DNA of 64,000 nt. Source: Catonia carolina (taxonomy: Eukaryota > Arthropoda > Insecta > Hemiptera > Achilidae). The notes under the pieces were generated by a model. The model searched no databases. It was not told where the DNA came from and saw only the letters and a program-made list of their open reading frames with translations. The translations under genes and the position numbers were made by a program. The stretch covers positions 25,004,393 to 25,068,392 of the forward strand of contig JAQMRL010000006.1 of the NCBI GenBank assembly GCA_035578175.1, in the 5' to 3' direction. Shown piece by piece: positions 30,412 through 42,774 of this stretch (its first letter is position 1; the number at the start of each line of letters is the position of its first letter).

Positions 30412-31532
30412 CTATAAGCTGAATGAATACATGAAATGACATGATTATAATAGGAAAGCGCCTACGTGAAATATCCTGTGAAATTAGTGATAAAACAATT
30501 TTTATCATAGGCCTACATTTATCACCAGCCATTATTTATCATATATGTTTCAACAGCTTGACAATTAACGACCGCCGTGGTTATGGAACGTTGGGTTCCA
30601 TAATACAATGCTATCAGAGAATCCAGCCTGGGACCTTCCGAATTGTAACCTTCATTATAACCACTGCACAACGGAGGCTGTCTCCTATTAAAACCATTCA
30701 TTTACCGTTACAAGTTTTTACAAACAACAGTATTTTAAAGTCCTATATTTTTAAAAATTCCACAAATGATATAGGTATAGGGACCAGTAAACACAGTTCA
30801 GATTTGAAATACATCTAATATTTTTCATAAATCTGTACGAAATTCGTATTTGTATACGAAATCTCAAAATAAAACAAGTTTTAGTAGACTACAGTTTCGG
30901 AATTTAACAGATGATTCCAAAAATTATTAGTTGTAAAGTACAATAAAGAAAAATCATAAATAAAACGATTAGTACAATACCATAACTCTCCCGCGATCCT
31001 CTTGAACACACACAAACATGCGGAATACAAAATATGCGTGCACACTAACATGAACGAACATGAGAAGGCTTAAAAACAACTTATAAACCATCGTATTAAA
31101 ATAACTTTATGAATTTATAAGGAAATGGCCATTATAAAAAAAATTAATGTAGTCTACTTCAAAAATAAAATAAATAGTAGCAAACCTCACTAACTGCCTC
31201 GCTGATGTTCTGTCTTACAGTCTCGGACCAATTTTAATGCTGTACCGATTACAAAATTTTAAATAGAATCAAAACAGTGCATTTCAAATAAAAAAAAATT
31301 CAGGACACTTCCAATTTTTATCACACAATGTTTGTAGTATACATATTTTGGAATATATTATTTTCCGTTTTTCATGTTCTTTTCTTATTTAAATTAATTG
31401 AATTTTAATTAAATGTAATTTTAGAAAACATGATTTTAATGCGGATTTTCATATAAATTGCAAATCTAAAATCTCCTTTATCCGAAACAAATTTTAGTAT
31501 CATTTTTATTAGTTTCATATTCTTTCAATATT
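30412..31532. other. No recognised gene
   Basis: An open frame at 30441-30818 gives 125 residues I do not recognise, with no splice signals or codon pattern to support it. The rest is A+T-rich. Confidence 0.4.
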
Positions 31533-31915
31533 CCCATAACGGGAAGGTGGAGTGTTATTAAATTAATTGCACTCGATCTGTTGGCTTCAGGGCTAAAAAA
31601 AATAGTTCTGTTTCTTATCACATGGTCAGCCAATTATATGACTGGAACATTTAAGAACAGAAGACGTAGATGTATAGAAGACACTAATCAATGTTATCTC
31701 CTCTGAGAGTATTGAATTTCATTATACAGCCAAACCTTGTGGTGAATGAAATGAAGGTGGCATTTGTAGGATGAAAAGTAAATGTTTTTCAGAGAGCCTG
31801 GTATCCTGATAAGCATACTTTTCAATTCAGTGAGGAAGGCAGTTGTACAACACGTAACTCCTTAGTAAAGCCTCCAGAGGTTCAAATCAGCCTTTCGGCT
31901 GATGACCTAAACAAC
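31533..31915 (+). repeat. Family B repeat copy 1
   Basis: It starts CCCATAACGGG and ends GATGACCTAAACAACA. The middle keeps the GAATGAAATGAAGGTG region found in the other copies. No coding capacity. Confidence 0.8.
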
Positions 31916-32321
31916 ATTCCTTCAATAAGTTTGCCAAATATTGTAAATTAGAACTTTTATTAAAAACTGTAAAACAGGTGTTAAACATTTTTTAAATTTT
32001 CACCTACCTGAATAAAAATCTTGAATTTTGAGATAACGTATATGATTAAAAAAAAGCCGAAGGCTGATTGAGGAAAACTTAGGTTTTAAGTTTCAGAGCA
32101 CATGAATCGTAACGGGCAAAAAGTATCTTCGATATTTTGAACCGAATTAAATTTCCTTTAAGTTTTATAAAATATTTGTACTATATTTTATTTTTTGGAT
32201 AATTAAAAAATGTGTTTGTTAATTTTCTAAAATACTGTTGAAGTTACAGTTCTTGGACTAACTGTATTACCTCCAGTCTAAATCCAACGATACCACCATA
32301 TTTTTCTTTTAAAATTATGAT
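31916..32321. other. No recognised gene
   Basis: A+T-rich spacer between a family B copy and a SINE. Confidence 0.5.
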
Positions 32322-32645
32322 TAACCCACCGGGTTGGTCTAAGGGTAACATCGTCGCCGCTAGTCAGCTGTTTAACAGCTGATTTTCTGAGACAAAGGTT
32401 CCTGGTTCAAATCCTGGTAAAGGTAGTTACTTTTATACGGATTTGAATACTAGACAGTGGTTACCGGTGTACTTTGATGGTTGGGGTTCAATTAACCGTA
32501 CTCTCTCAGGAATGGTCAGCCTGAGTCTCTACAAGACTACACCTCATTTACACGTCATACATATCATCCTTATCTCATTGGGTCATGGGGTTGCTTATTA
32601 TTCTAAATTGAACAGATTGCAACGTACACACTAGGAATTTAAAAA
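32322..32645 (+). repeat. tRNA-headed SINE (family D)
   Basis: The head has an A box (TGGTCTAAGGG) and a B box (GGTTCAAATCC). Between them lies the palindrome CAGCTGTTTAACAGCTG. A body of about 230 bp and an A-rich end follow. The boxes suit RNA polymerase III, but the spacing is too wide for a functional tRNA. Confidence 0.7.
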
Positions 32646-33540
32646 AAATAATAATTAGCATTCATGAAACTAAAGCGTGTTCTAAAATGACCAGGGGAAC
32701 AAAAATCGGGGCGAAATTTTTAACCAACTGTAACTTGCTACCAAAGCATTCTCGGACATGTGTTTATAACAACTTTTTCCATTATTTTGAAATGTAGAAC
32801 ATCTTTAACTTCGTTGCAAAAATTCCAAAACCATGCACATTAGTTTCGTTAATTGAACAACTGTAATAATAAAATCATCCGTAAATAGTAATTTCAAAGA
32901 GGTGTATCATTCGATCAGAAGGCAATTATGTATATAAAATGTTTCCAACTTCCTGAGACAATTTTACATTCTCTATCTTTCTCATTTACTTAAGAGCTTT
33001 GTATTTGTGGATGAGAAAAAGGAAGGTGACTTAACAGGTCTATAAGTCACCTAATACATTTATTTATAAAATTCAGCGTATGGTACTAAATGTATTTAAT
33101 AACATATATGTGTATGTGTAGCGTAACAACAGGGGGTAGTTAAACAACATAGCCACCCAACTAGCTGGTACAATTTATATTTATAAACGCACGCCATACA
33201 TAGGGTGACGCAAAAATAAATTATACTTAAAGACGAAAACATTTTAAAGTAAATTTAAACAGATTTTATACCGAAACGATATATTTGCACATATTTTTAA
33301 GGAATAATTTTTTTCAATCCTAAAACTCCAAAACGATTACAATTAAATTAAGACACAACCTACTCTTTTCTAACCAGATTTTATTAAAGCAGTTGAAAGA
33401 TATTCTGGCGTTTCAGTCTTCTGTTATAGGTTACGTTGTCATCGCCTCATCATTTGCACAAAAAAATAAATGTACAGAAAAATTTCACAACCTTTTTTGT
33501 TAAAAACCTTAAATTCATTGCAACAAAATACACGTAATTT
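32646..33540. other. No recognised gene
   Basis: A+T-rich sequence with no convincing frame and none of the named repeat families. Confidence 0.5.
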
Positions 33541-33715
33541 AAAAAAATCTGGTATGAAATACTCACAAGACTTTCTCTTGCCATGTGAATAATGAACAGT
33601 ATAGCGTATGTTTAATCATGATTGAATGACACCAAATGAAAATCAACCTCTGTAGAACTTAAAAATACAGAAAATCATTAATTAACGCTAAAATAATTTG
33701 GAATACTAATTTGGA
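33541..33715 (-). repeat. Family A repeat, terminal fragment
   Basis: It holds the outer end (AAAAAAATCTGGTATGAAA, then ACTTTCTCTTGCC) and part of the adjoining body. Confidence 0.65.
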
Positions 33716-34015
33716 AACAAAAATAGTGTTAATCGATTCTTCTTAAAGAGTAGATAGAAACATTATTGGGTTCGAAGTTTCGGTTTCGACCGAAAGTGGC
33801 CCAAAACCGAAAAAACAAGAAATAAAAGTCGGAGACTACACGACATACCAACAATCTAAACAAAAAGTTAGTGGGCCTGGATTGGGTTTAAAGTTCCGGT
33901 TTTGACCGAAAGTGGCCCTAAATCGGAAGTCAAGAAATCAAAGTAGGAATTTGGAAACGAAAATAGTGTCATTCGATTCCTCTTAAAGAGCAGATACAGA
34001 AATCACTAACGGTTT
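33707..34015. repeat. Direct repeat pair about 240 bp apart
   Basis: A TTTGGAAAC block followed by a CTTAAAGAG block occurs near 33709 and again near 33949. Between them a GACCGAAAGTGGCCC unit occurs twice (near 33789 and 33904). Confidence 0.6.
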
Positions 34016-34412
34016 TTCCATAAGTCAGAGGTAAGCATTTTTTAAAATTGCCACAAGCCATGAGACGCGTCATCTTTTAAAAGGGATTTTTAAATATAGG
34101 TATATTGTTTGAAACTTTTAAGTGTGTTATACTTCAGGTTGTATGTATTGGTTAATGTTTAGGAATGTTCATGAATGCTCTTGCTAACGAAAAATTATCT
34201 AATAATATTAGTTATTTAATATTAGATGAAGTAACTCAAATGTTCTCTTTCGTTTACAAACCGTATTAAGTCTTTTTTATGACTCCTTCCCGATAGATTA
34301 AACGCAATACATCACTATTTTCATTAACTTTTTTGTGTTTGCTTCTACATCAAGCCTAACTCAACACCTTACCCGCTATGAGTAAGAATTCCTTCGTGGC
34401 GGAACAATTTAG

Positions 34413-34925
34413 TACGTGGAGATAGTCACCACTGGCTTCTAGTAGCGCAGCCGTAGAACTCATAGGACCGGCCGGGCCTCCGGCGGCGTAGAGAAGGAGA
34501 AAATGACAGTATCGATGTTCTCTGTGTGCGAGAATCGATACGGAGAGTTGACATCTCAACATTGAGTATTCTTTCCGTCATCTGCACCTCCATCCCCTAC
34601 CCCTCGCTTCACCGGCGACTGCTCCCCTTCAAGGGCAGCGGTAAAAGGTGCACGCTGCGTCGGCGACTCGCTCCTATTAGATTAGGCAGCGGTACAGACG
34701 ACCCCGATTCACTTCACCGGTGACTGCTCCTCTTCGGAGGCAGCGGTGAAAGGTGGTCGCTGCGTCGGCGGCTGCTCCTAATCTTTTAGGCAGCGGCGAA
34801 GACGACCTCCCTTCCTCCCCCTCCGATGTTTTCATTATTTTGAACTACGCCGCCGGAGGCCCGGCCGGTCCTATGTGCTCAAACGACTGCGATACTACAA
34901 GCCGGTGGCGACAAGATGTTCGCCC
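34413..34925. repeat. GC-rich foldback element with perfect 31-bp inverted arms
   Basis: 34461-34491 and 34845-34875 are exact reverse complements. The inverted similarity continues outward, imperfectly, for some 50 bp on each side. Between the arms are two direct copies of a unit of about 105 bp (starting near 34607 and 34712) containing CTTCACCGG and GGCAGCGG. The segment is much richer in G+C than its surroundings. It abuts family B copy 2. Confidence 0.75.
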
Positions 34926-35320
34926 ATAACAGGCAGGTGGAGTGTTAAATTATTTGCACTCGATCTGCTGGTTCCAGGGCTACAAAAAATAGTTCTGTTT
35001 CTTATCACGTGAGATCAGCCAATTATATGACTGAAATATTTAAGAACAGAAGAGATAGTAGTGTAAAAGACACTAATCAGAGTTATCGCTTCTGAAAGTA
35101 ATGAATTTCATTTTACAGGCAGACTCTGTGGTGAATGAAGTGAAGGTGTCATTTGCAGGGTGCAGAGTAGATGCTTTTCAGAGGGCCTGGTATTCTGATA
35201 ACCAGAGGCTACTTTTTTCCTCATTGAGGAAGACAATGGTAAACCACCTCCCTCCTCGTTTTACTTAGTAAAACCTCTAGAAGTTCAAATCAGCCTTCCG
35301 GCTGTTGACCTAAACAACAA
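34923..35320 (+). repeat. Family B repeat copy 2
   Basis: A full-length copy from CCCATAACAGGCAGG to CCTAAACAACAA, starting at the edge of the GC-rich foldback. Confidence 0.8.
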
Positions 35321-36014
35321 CGGGAAAATGAGGAGGCCATCAAAAAACATACTTATTAGTCTACATTATTATCAGGTAATAAAATATATAAGGAATATCT
35401 TAAAAATCGTAGCTTACGAAAGGGATTTTTTAAAGTTAGATTCTATTTTCGGTTTGAAACTAGTAAACTTATCAAGCGTTTCCGTACAGTTCTGTAAATT
35501 AATTAGATTTAAACAATTACAAAAAAAACTTCAACTAATTCTACTTACAATAAAACACAAAGTGTTTACACATTTAAAATCTGATTACTCAAAGTAGGAC
35601 AGGATAAGCGGACCATAAAAAGGAGGAAGCATTTAAACAAATTAAACACAATCCCGGCCGTGACAATATTTACAGAGTAATGACACGATGCTAAGAAGAA
35701 AAAACTAAATTTTATATAGGTAGAGGATACAGTTATATTTCAGTAACGACGATCTTACAAAACGATTTAGGTTGCATTAGCTTACTTATACAACAGTAGC
35801 TGTAATACGTTAAATTTTTAATAAAACATATGTATATTTTTTTAATGAAAATTTAAGAAGTGGTATAGAAAATTTAAGTATCTAGTGATAAAGTGTACAT
35901 TTAACTTTCAGGTGAGTACTACACAAGAATTACAGTTTTGTTAGACCGACATTTTAGTTTTTCATTTCAGATTCATTTTATCTTGAGTACTACGACACAA
36001 GATTTACACTTTTT
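35321..36014. other. No recognised gene
   Basis: A Lys-rich open frame at 35328-35597 is unrecognised and has no supporting signals. Confidence 0.45.
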
Positions 36015-36195
36015 TCTTTGTTTATTTAACGTCGCATCAACTACAGTGGTCATTAGAGACGACGTTGGGTTGTAACTGTGAAGGATAAAATGATTTTTTG
36101 TAACGTATGAAAATATGCCGTGCCTGAGTGGGATTCGAACCCAAGACCGCATGATGAGAGGCAAGCACGTTACCAACTACGCCAATGCGGCTGGC
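36015..36195 (-). repeat. tRNA-headed SINE (family C)
   Basis: On the minus strand the head has an A box (TGGCGTAGTTGG) and a B box (GGTTCGAATCC), then a body ending GACGTTAAATAAAC. A copy with the same head lies at 50206. Confidence 0.75.
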
Positions 36196-36291
36196 AAATA
36201 ACACTTTTGTTAGACAAACATTTTAGTTTTTCATTTCACATTTATTTTAAAATTATTTAAATTTGCATTTAAACTTGGTCATTTACTACTA

Positions 36292-36982
36292 AAAAAATCT
36301 GGTGTGAAACACTCACACAACTTTCTCTTGCCAGTGAAATACTCTTGCCAGTTTGGCTTAGAAATACGGAAAATCACTCTTTCTCTCTAAACTAGGCTCT
36401 GTAGAGAAAAATGCTTTAAATAAAAGTTGTAGATCTTTTAATTTTCTATAAATTTAATTATATACACTTTTGTCGTAAAATGCATACTAAGGCCGAAATG
36501 TTAAAAAAATTGATTTTTCTCACGTTTTCGTGAGAAAAAAAACAGAAAATCGCAAATTACCGCTAAACTAAGCGTTATACAAAAAAATGTTTGAAATAAA
36601 AGTTGTAGGTTTTTAAATTCTCTACAACTTTTATTATATAAGTTTTTGCGCTAAAATTTATATTAAAGCCGTAATCTTAAAAAAACAACGTTTTTACGTG
36701 AAAACAGCCTCACCGAGAATTTCAGCAAACATGGCGCCTACCCTATCTTGTAGAGAATAAAAAATTGAGTAAAATAGGCGATTTTAAAAAAAATCGTAGG
36801 ACCAGTTTTTGAGAAAATCGCAAAAAACTGAAAAATTATGCGAATAAACTACTACTTCCGGTTGACCGATTTTGATGAAAATGTTCGTGTCGCGTCCGGT
36901 AGTGGTATGTAACTTAAGTTTCAAGTTTCAAGTTCGTACGACGTTCCGTTCTTGAGATATTCTGTTCACACACAGACACACA

Positions 36983-37019
<37 letters not shown>

Positions 37020-37150
37020 CAATCGCTAAAAACATGTTTTTTGGGTTCAGGGGGTCTGAAAACGTATAGATCCGGTGAAAACTCGATTTCGAAAAATCGA
37101 CATGAAAACAATACTTTCCTTCCTATATATTCATATAGGCAAGAGAAAGT
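36292..37150 (-). repeat. Family A repeat, near full-length copy with (CA)n tract
   Basis: Both termini are present. It is very close to the copy at 15568-16500, sharing a duplicated ACTTGAA next to the AACTTAAGTT site. Its internal GT/CA run (36965-37018) is far longer than in that copy. Confidence 0.8.
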
Positions 37151-37280
37151 AAAAATTGGTTATGAACCAGCAACCGAGTTAGTTTCATACCCATCTTACA
37201 ATTATCTCCATACAACAAGTATTTGATAAAACTGTAGGACTATAACATGAAAAAAAAACATATGGAGTCCTGTTTTTATG

Positions 37281-37612
37281 CCCATAACAGGCAGGTGGAG
37301 TGTTAAATTATTTGCACTCGATCTTCTAGTTAGGGCTACAAAAAATTATTTCTTATCACATGGGCAACCGATTATACGACTTAAGCATTTGAGAACAGAA
37401 GTGGTAGAGGTATATAAAAACACTAGTCAGAGTTATCTCCTCTGACTATTGAATTTCATTATACAGTCAGATCCTATGGTGAATAGAGTAAAGGTGTCAT
37501 TTGCGGGGTGAAAAGTAGATGCTTTTTAGAGAACCTGGCATGCTGATCAAAACAAACCTAAACAACAAAACAGACTTAAACAACAACAACAGCAACATTA
37601 ATAACAACAACT
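37281..37612 (+). repeat. Family B repeat copy 3, truncated, with AAC-repeat tail
   Basis: The 5' two thirds are present; the 3' end is shortened and passes into a run of AAC units to about 37612. Confidence 0.7.
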
Positions 37613-37759
37613 TCAGTCCTTTATAGAAATCGAAATCTAGTACATATTTTGAATCTCAAAATCCAAAACCGGTTTCAAAGTAGTTTTCTAACGAAAGATT
37701 CATCATTAAAATAAATGTGATCGTTAAACATGAAAATTAATTTTAAAGAAAAATTAAAC

Positions 37760-38449
37760 AAAAAATGTGAAGTAAAACACTCACACGACTTTCTCTTGTC
37801 AATGTATATAATTACCAGTACAACTTTGTGTTTAATCATGAGTGAATGACGCTAAATTAAAATCAACCTCTGTAGGACTTTGTATGGTTATCAAAACAAG
37901 GAAAATCATTAATAAAGTTGACGCTACACTAAACTATGTCGAAAACTATTCTTAAAATAAAAGTTGTAGGTTTTCAATTTTTTACGTTTGTTATTTATAC
38001 GAAATGTATAAGCCACAATCTTAAAGAAACAATTTCTTACCACGAGAGCACAACCCGCCGAAGAATTCCACCAGACATGGCGCTTACCCTTCTTGTAGAG
38101 CATAAAAAATGTAGTAAATGAGGCGACATAAAAAATAATGTAGTACCCGTTTTTGAAAAAAAACAATAAAAAGTAAAAAATCGCACGAGAAACTACTAGT
38201 TTATGTTGACCAATTCTGATGAAAATGTTCGTTCGAGTTTTTTTGTGATACTTAACTTAAGTTCCAAGTTTAAACTTCGTACGGTATTCCGTTCTTCAGA
38301 TATTTTGCACACAAAAACACACACACACACATACACCAATCGCCAAAAAACATTTTTTGGTACAGAACGGTGAAAATTTGATTTAGAAAAATCTATATAA
38401 AATCAATACTTTCCTTCCCTATACATTCATATAATATAGCAAGAAAAAA
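37760..38449 (-). repeat. Family A repeat, diverged copy
   Basis: Both ends are recognisable (ACTTTCTCTTG near 37787 and TATAGCAAGAAA at the other end). One internal module is lost. Confidence 0.7.
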
Positions 38450-38512
38450 TAAAAATCATTTGCAGTCATTACTAGAAATCGAAATTGGGTAAATATTTTG
38501 AATCCAAAACCA

Positions 38513-38906
38513 GTTGTTGTTTATGTCATCAGCCAAAAGGCTGGTTTGAACCAGTAGAGGTTTTAGCCTACTAAGTAAAACGAGGAGTGAGGTGGTTTAC
38601 CATGCCTTTCTCATTAAGTTGAAAACTTGCTTATCAGCATGCCGGACCCTCTGAAAAGCACATATTTTCCACTCTGCATATGACACCTTCACTTCATTCA
38701 CCACAGGTCTGGCTGTATAATGAAATTCATTACTTTCAGAGGAGATAACTCTGATTAGTGTCTTTTACACCTCTACCTCTTCTGTTCTTAAATGATTCAG
38801 TCATTTAATTGGCTGATCATGTGATAAGAAATAGAACTATTTATTTTAGCCCTGCAACTAACAGATTGAGTAAAAATTATTTGACACTCTACCTGTCTGT
38901 TATGGG
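38513..38906 (-). repeat. Family B repeat copy 4
   Basis: Full-length, from GTTGTTGTTTATGTCATC to CTGTCTGTTATGGG as read on the plus strand. Confidence 0.8.
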
Positions 38907-39179
38907 TAGCCAAAACCGGTACAAAAATGATTCTTTTATGAAAAATATTTCATCATAAACATAAATTTGATGATTAAATAGTAAACAATTAAACAAAAAA
39001 GCAAAAATTTGTGTAATAATATTGTATTAATCTGGATATTTAAATTTCTAATTTCAGATTATGGTATAAGAATACGATATAAATGACAGCTGAGATCAAG
39101 TTTAAAAGAACGCTAACAAGGTGAAAATTAATTTAAATAAATATTAATAAAATAAAGGGCTGCAATAAAAATAAACAGA

Positions 39180-39363
39180 ATGAATTTACATGAAGTAATA
39201 TCAGTAATATTTGTAGTAGTAATTAAGTTAATTGAAAGCAGCAGCGCCAGCTTTTTAAAGTCAAATAACAACATAAATAATATGGATATTACGAATGATA
39301 TAGCCTCATTAAGTGAATTACCGATTGAGAAACTCCTAGTTCTACGTCAGTCTTTAAAACACG
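39180..39363 (+). CDS. Host gene 1, exon 1 (signal peptide exon)
   Basis: ATG at 39180 opens 61 codons that end in phase 1 at a GTAAGA donor (39364). Residues 1 to about 24 form a hydrophobic signal peptide (VISVIFVVVIKLI core, then small residues). The rest is polar and ends in a Leu-rich helix (IEKLLVLRQSLKH). Joined to exon 2 it makes Glu at the junction and stays in frame. Codon use is A/T-ending like the surroundings, with none of the decay seen in the nearby elements. I do not recognise the family. The first intron is 4.27 kb and packed with repeats. Confidence 0.6.
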
Positions 39364-39589
39364 GTAAGATCTTGATTTAAATCTTTATTTAATTTAAATT
39401 GACTGTTAAATAGTAAATTAAAGTAAAGAAATTAAAAGTAGATATCACTATTATAATAATCTCAATAATTTTCGAAGTGATTTCTTTGAAATTTTTCCAT
39501 TCAAACCAAATGAGGTTTTAAAAGTTTCCCGTTATAACAGGTTTTTTTTAGCTGAAGGGAAACAAAATTGTGGCTTTTCAAACAAAATA

Positions 39590-40847
39590 CAGTATTATAA
39601 TCTGCTTAATACGATTTTCATGGGTTCGACACAAATTAGCATCTTCGGCGGAAAATCGTCTAAGCCGAGAAGCGGCCAAAACAAATTTTAAGAGTGCTTT
39701 TTTTTAAAGAAATCATTATTGAAGGCAGAAAAGTGTGAATGTTTTAACATTCTGCGTTATGTGAGAAAATATTAACAGTAATTATTACATATAGGTTATA
39801 CCGGGTGTCCCACGGAATTTTTTGAACCATAGGGAAATAGCATTGATTTTCATTAGTTTGTTAATAATATTTTCTTCTCACGATAAATGAAGACTTGTTA
39901 TAGTCAGGAATCATCAGAAAATGTTTAAACCTTCTAAAAAATATCAATTTTGATACGTTTTAAGCTGTATTCTAGGCTAAAATACAGAAAGACATAAATT
40001 TGTAACTGTTTTCTATTTAAGTATTGTAAATTTTATCAATTTATCGTATTGTATGTCAGGAATAACGATATTGTATAATGTAACGTTCTGGTATGGAGAT
40101 ATTAAGACAGGTGGGTTAAAACCATGTGCGGTAATTTTATTTATTGTTAAAAATATTGGAAATATTAAACAAATTAATTATTTATTTTTTAATTTTGACA
40201 ATTTGTTTTACATCTAAAATTATTTACGTAAAATCTGTTTTTTTTTTAAGCAAATTCAGTATTATTTTCAAAACCTAAAATCCTTCAGCAACATTTTATT
40301 TTCTTAGACAGCTGATTGTTGCAATAATTTTAGATGATAAAATAAAATTGTGAAAATTAAAAACTAAAATAATTAATTGTTTACAATATTTCCAATATTT
40401 TTTAACAATAAAAAATTTTTATCGCAGATGGTTTCGACCCACCTGTCTTAACATATTTACACCAGAACGTTACCTTTACTCCAAACATACAATGCGATAA
40501 GTTTATAAAATTTACAATACTTAAATAGAAAATGGTTACAAATATGTAACTTAGTACATAAATAAACGTAAAGAATACATTTTTTGAACATCACGTTTAA
40601 TTTAAAAAAAAACACAAACAAATAACACCACTAAGACAAAATGTACATGAAGTCAGTAACTAATAACGAATTTCCATTACTTATTTTTAAAATAGTCATA
40701 AATTTTGAGCGCGTATTAGGCGGGATTGAATGCATATTAAGCGGAAACATATACACGTGTTTACCTTATTAATCAAAGGACTCCACGAAAACCCCGTTTT
40801 AAGCAGAAAATCGTTTTAGCTGAGAGCGTATTAAATGGATAATACTA
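39590..40847. mobile_element. Pogo-like non-autonomous element in the intron of host gene 1
   Basis: The left end CAGTATTATAATC with TTAATACG is mirrored at the right by CGTATTAAATGGATAATACT. TA lies at 39588-39589 and 40848-40849. The ends resemble pogo/Tigger termini. Its centre is a large hairpin, listed separately. Confidence 0.65.
39968..40584. repeat. Long inverted repeat with arms of about 230-280 bp
   Basis: About 39998-40228 is the reverse complement, with scattered mismatches, of about 40322-40554. Shared landmarks include GTAACGTTCTGGT, AAGACAGGTGGGT, AATATTGGAAATATT and ATCTAAAATTATT. The unpaired spacer is about 95 bp. Confidence 0.8.
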
Positions 40848-40869
40848 TATCTCATTTTATACCTCGACA

Positions 40870-40990
40870 TTATTTATTTATTTAAAGTTCCATCAACTGC
40901 TTGGTTATTAGCGACTACGGTGGATTATGTACCTATAACTGAAAGTTTTTTGACTTGTGAAAATTTCCACACCCAGGCCAGGAATCCAAA
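40870..40990 (-). repeat. SINE body fragment (family C type)
   Basis: Read on the minus strand it has TTGATGGAACTTTAAATAAA at its end and a diverged head side, like the family C SINE bodies at 36015 and 57852. Confidence 0.5.
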
Positions 40991-41731
40991 ATTTCAAAGA
41001 AATCGGTTTGAAAATAACACAGATATAAACAATCAGAAGTGTAAACCTTTTCATGGAACACATTAAAGGGACTGATTAGTTAGTTGGACATATTATAACC
41101 TATTTTAACATTATTTTACTTAGAAAAAAATATGAAATATTTTTGATCATCAACTAATTAAATTTACCAGGCACTATTATAATACTAATTAAAAACGAAA
41201 GGCATTGTGCATAATTCTGCTAACTCATTCAAACTGTTGCAAGTATGACAAACGAAAAATGAGCTGAAAAATTAAACATTCAAATTTTTTCTCCTAATAT
41301 TAAACTTTATACAACGACAAAATATTAGAATGGTGAGGTAAAAACGGGATGAATGAATTGCATTAAAAAGTACGTGCTTTGTTACAAAATACAATAGTTC
41401 TGTTTTTACAAAAAACTATATTATTAAGGATCTTTCCTAAATATGTGGAAAGTCAGATTAAAGTTTTTAGTATAAACGAAAAACCGTGTAACCTCAATTT
41501 TCTAAAAAATCACACAACTGTACTATGTTAAGAATATTACAAGTTAATTAATAATGTTGTAAATAGCTAAGTGACAATCTCGAGTTATTTCTGCCCTCCG
41601 ATAGTTAATGTTCATGACCAAATTTCGAGTACCTACTTTAAAACCCAGAGTGGAACGACATGTTTCCACTTCAATCAAGCCAGATATTACCGTTTAAAAT
41701 TACCTTATTTTCCGTTGTAGCCTATTAGACG
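40991..41731. other. Intronic sequence, nothing recognised
   Basis: A+T-rich intron DNA of host gene 1. Confidence 0.5.
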
Positions 41732-42091
41732 TGTTGTTGTTTTGGTCAATAGCCGAAAGGCTAAAACGAGGAGTAAGGTGGTTTACTATTGCCTTCCTCA
41801 CTGAGTGGAAAAGAATACTTATCAGCAAGCCAGGCCTTCCAAAAAGCACCTACTTTCCATCCTGTAAATGACACCTTCACTTCATTCACCACATGGTCTG
41901 GCTGTATAATGAAATTCATTACACTGAAATAACGCTGTTTAGAGTCGTTTACACCTCTACCTCTTCTGTTCTTAAATAGTTCAGTCATATAACTGGCTGA
42001 CTACGTGATAAGAAACTGAACTATTTTTTGTAGCCCTGAAACCAGCAGATCGAGGGAAATTAATTTAACATTCCACCTACCCGTTATAGGC
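41732..42091 (-). repeat. Family B repeat copy 5
   Basis: A slightly shortened copy, ending CCACCTACCCGTTATAGG on the plus strand. Confidence 0.8.
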
Positions 42092-42442
42092 ATGTATTAG
42101 ACGTACACACATTAATATAAAAAAAAACGGTCTTAAAATTAATTGACCCTCTTATAAAACGGTTGCGTCTTACACACCAAAAGAAATCGTCCAGCAGAAA
42201 GGAGGTTAGTCGACGGAGAAAACTGAAAGAGAACGCAAGATAACCTCTTGTTTGTTTACGAAAAAGTGTGATGTGGGAGGAATCCTGAAAGGCCCGAACT
42301 GGAAGAAATAAAAACTTGGATTTTAGAACACTGAAAAACCGGAAAATGTATTTCAAAAGAAATTCCTATCACAGGAGCGAAATGCATTGCTAGAAGTAAA
42401 AACACTGACAACTTTACCGGTTCAATGTTTGCTCTTAAAAAT
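42092..42442. other. Intronic sequence, nothing recognised
   Basis: Spacer between two family B copies. The short minus-strand frames here look like chance. Confidence 0.5.
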
Positions 42443-42672
42443 AATACCTTCACTTCATTCACCAACAGCGTCTGGCTTATAATGATGAAATGGATTACTC
42501 TCAGAGGAGATAACTCTGACTAATGTCTTTTACACCTCTACCTTTTCTGTTTGTAAATGTTTCAGTCGTATAATTGGCTGATTATCAGATAAGAAACAGA
42601 ACTATTTCTAGTAGCCCTGGAACTAGCAGATTGAGTGTAAATAATTTAATACATCACATGCCTGTTACGGGC
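42443..42672 (-). repeat. Family B repeat copy 6, partial
   Basis: It covers the 5' two thirds of the family, from the CTTCACTTCATTCACC region to CCTGTTACGGGC. Confidence 0.75.
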
Positions 42673-42774
42673 AAAAAATTATTTAGATAAGTAAAACAGT
42701 ACTTTGGAAAAAACAGTATGTTCCAATCAATCCGTTAAAAATCAAAATTTTCAGTAAAAAATTAAACGTAGGCC

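Noticed and set aside
30441..30818. 125-codon frame as a host gene
   Set aside because: No recognisable domain, splice sites or start context; listed only as unassigned.
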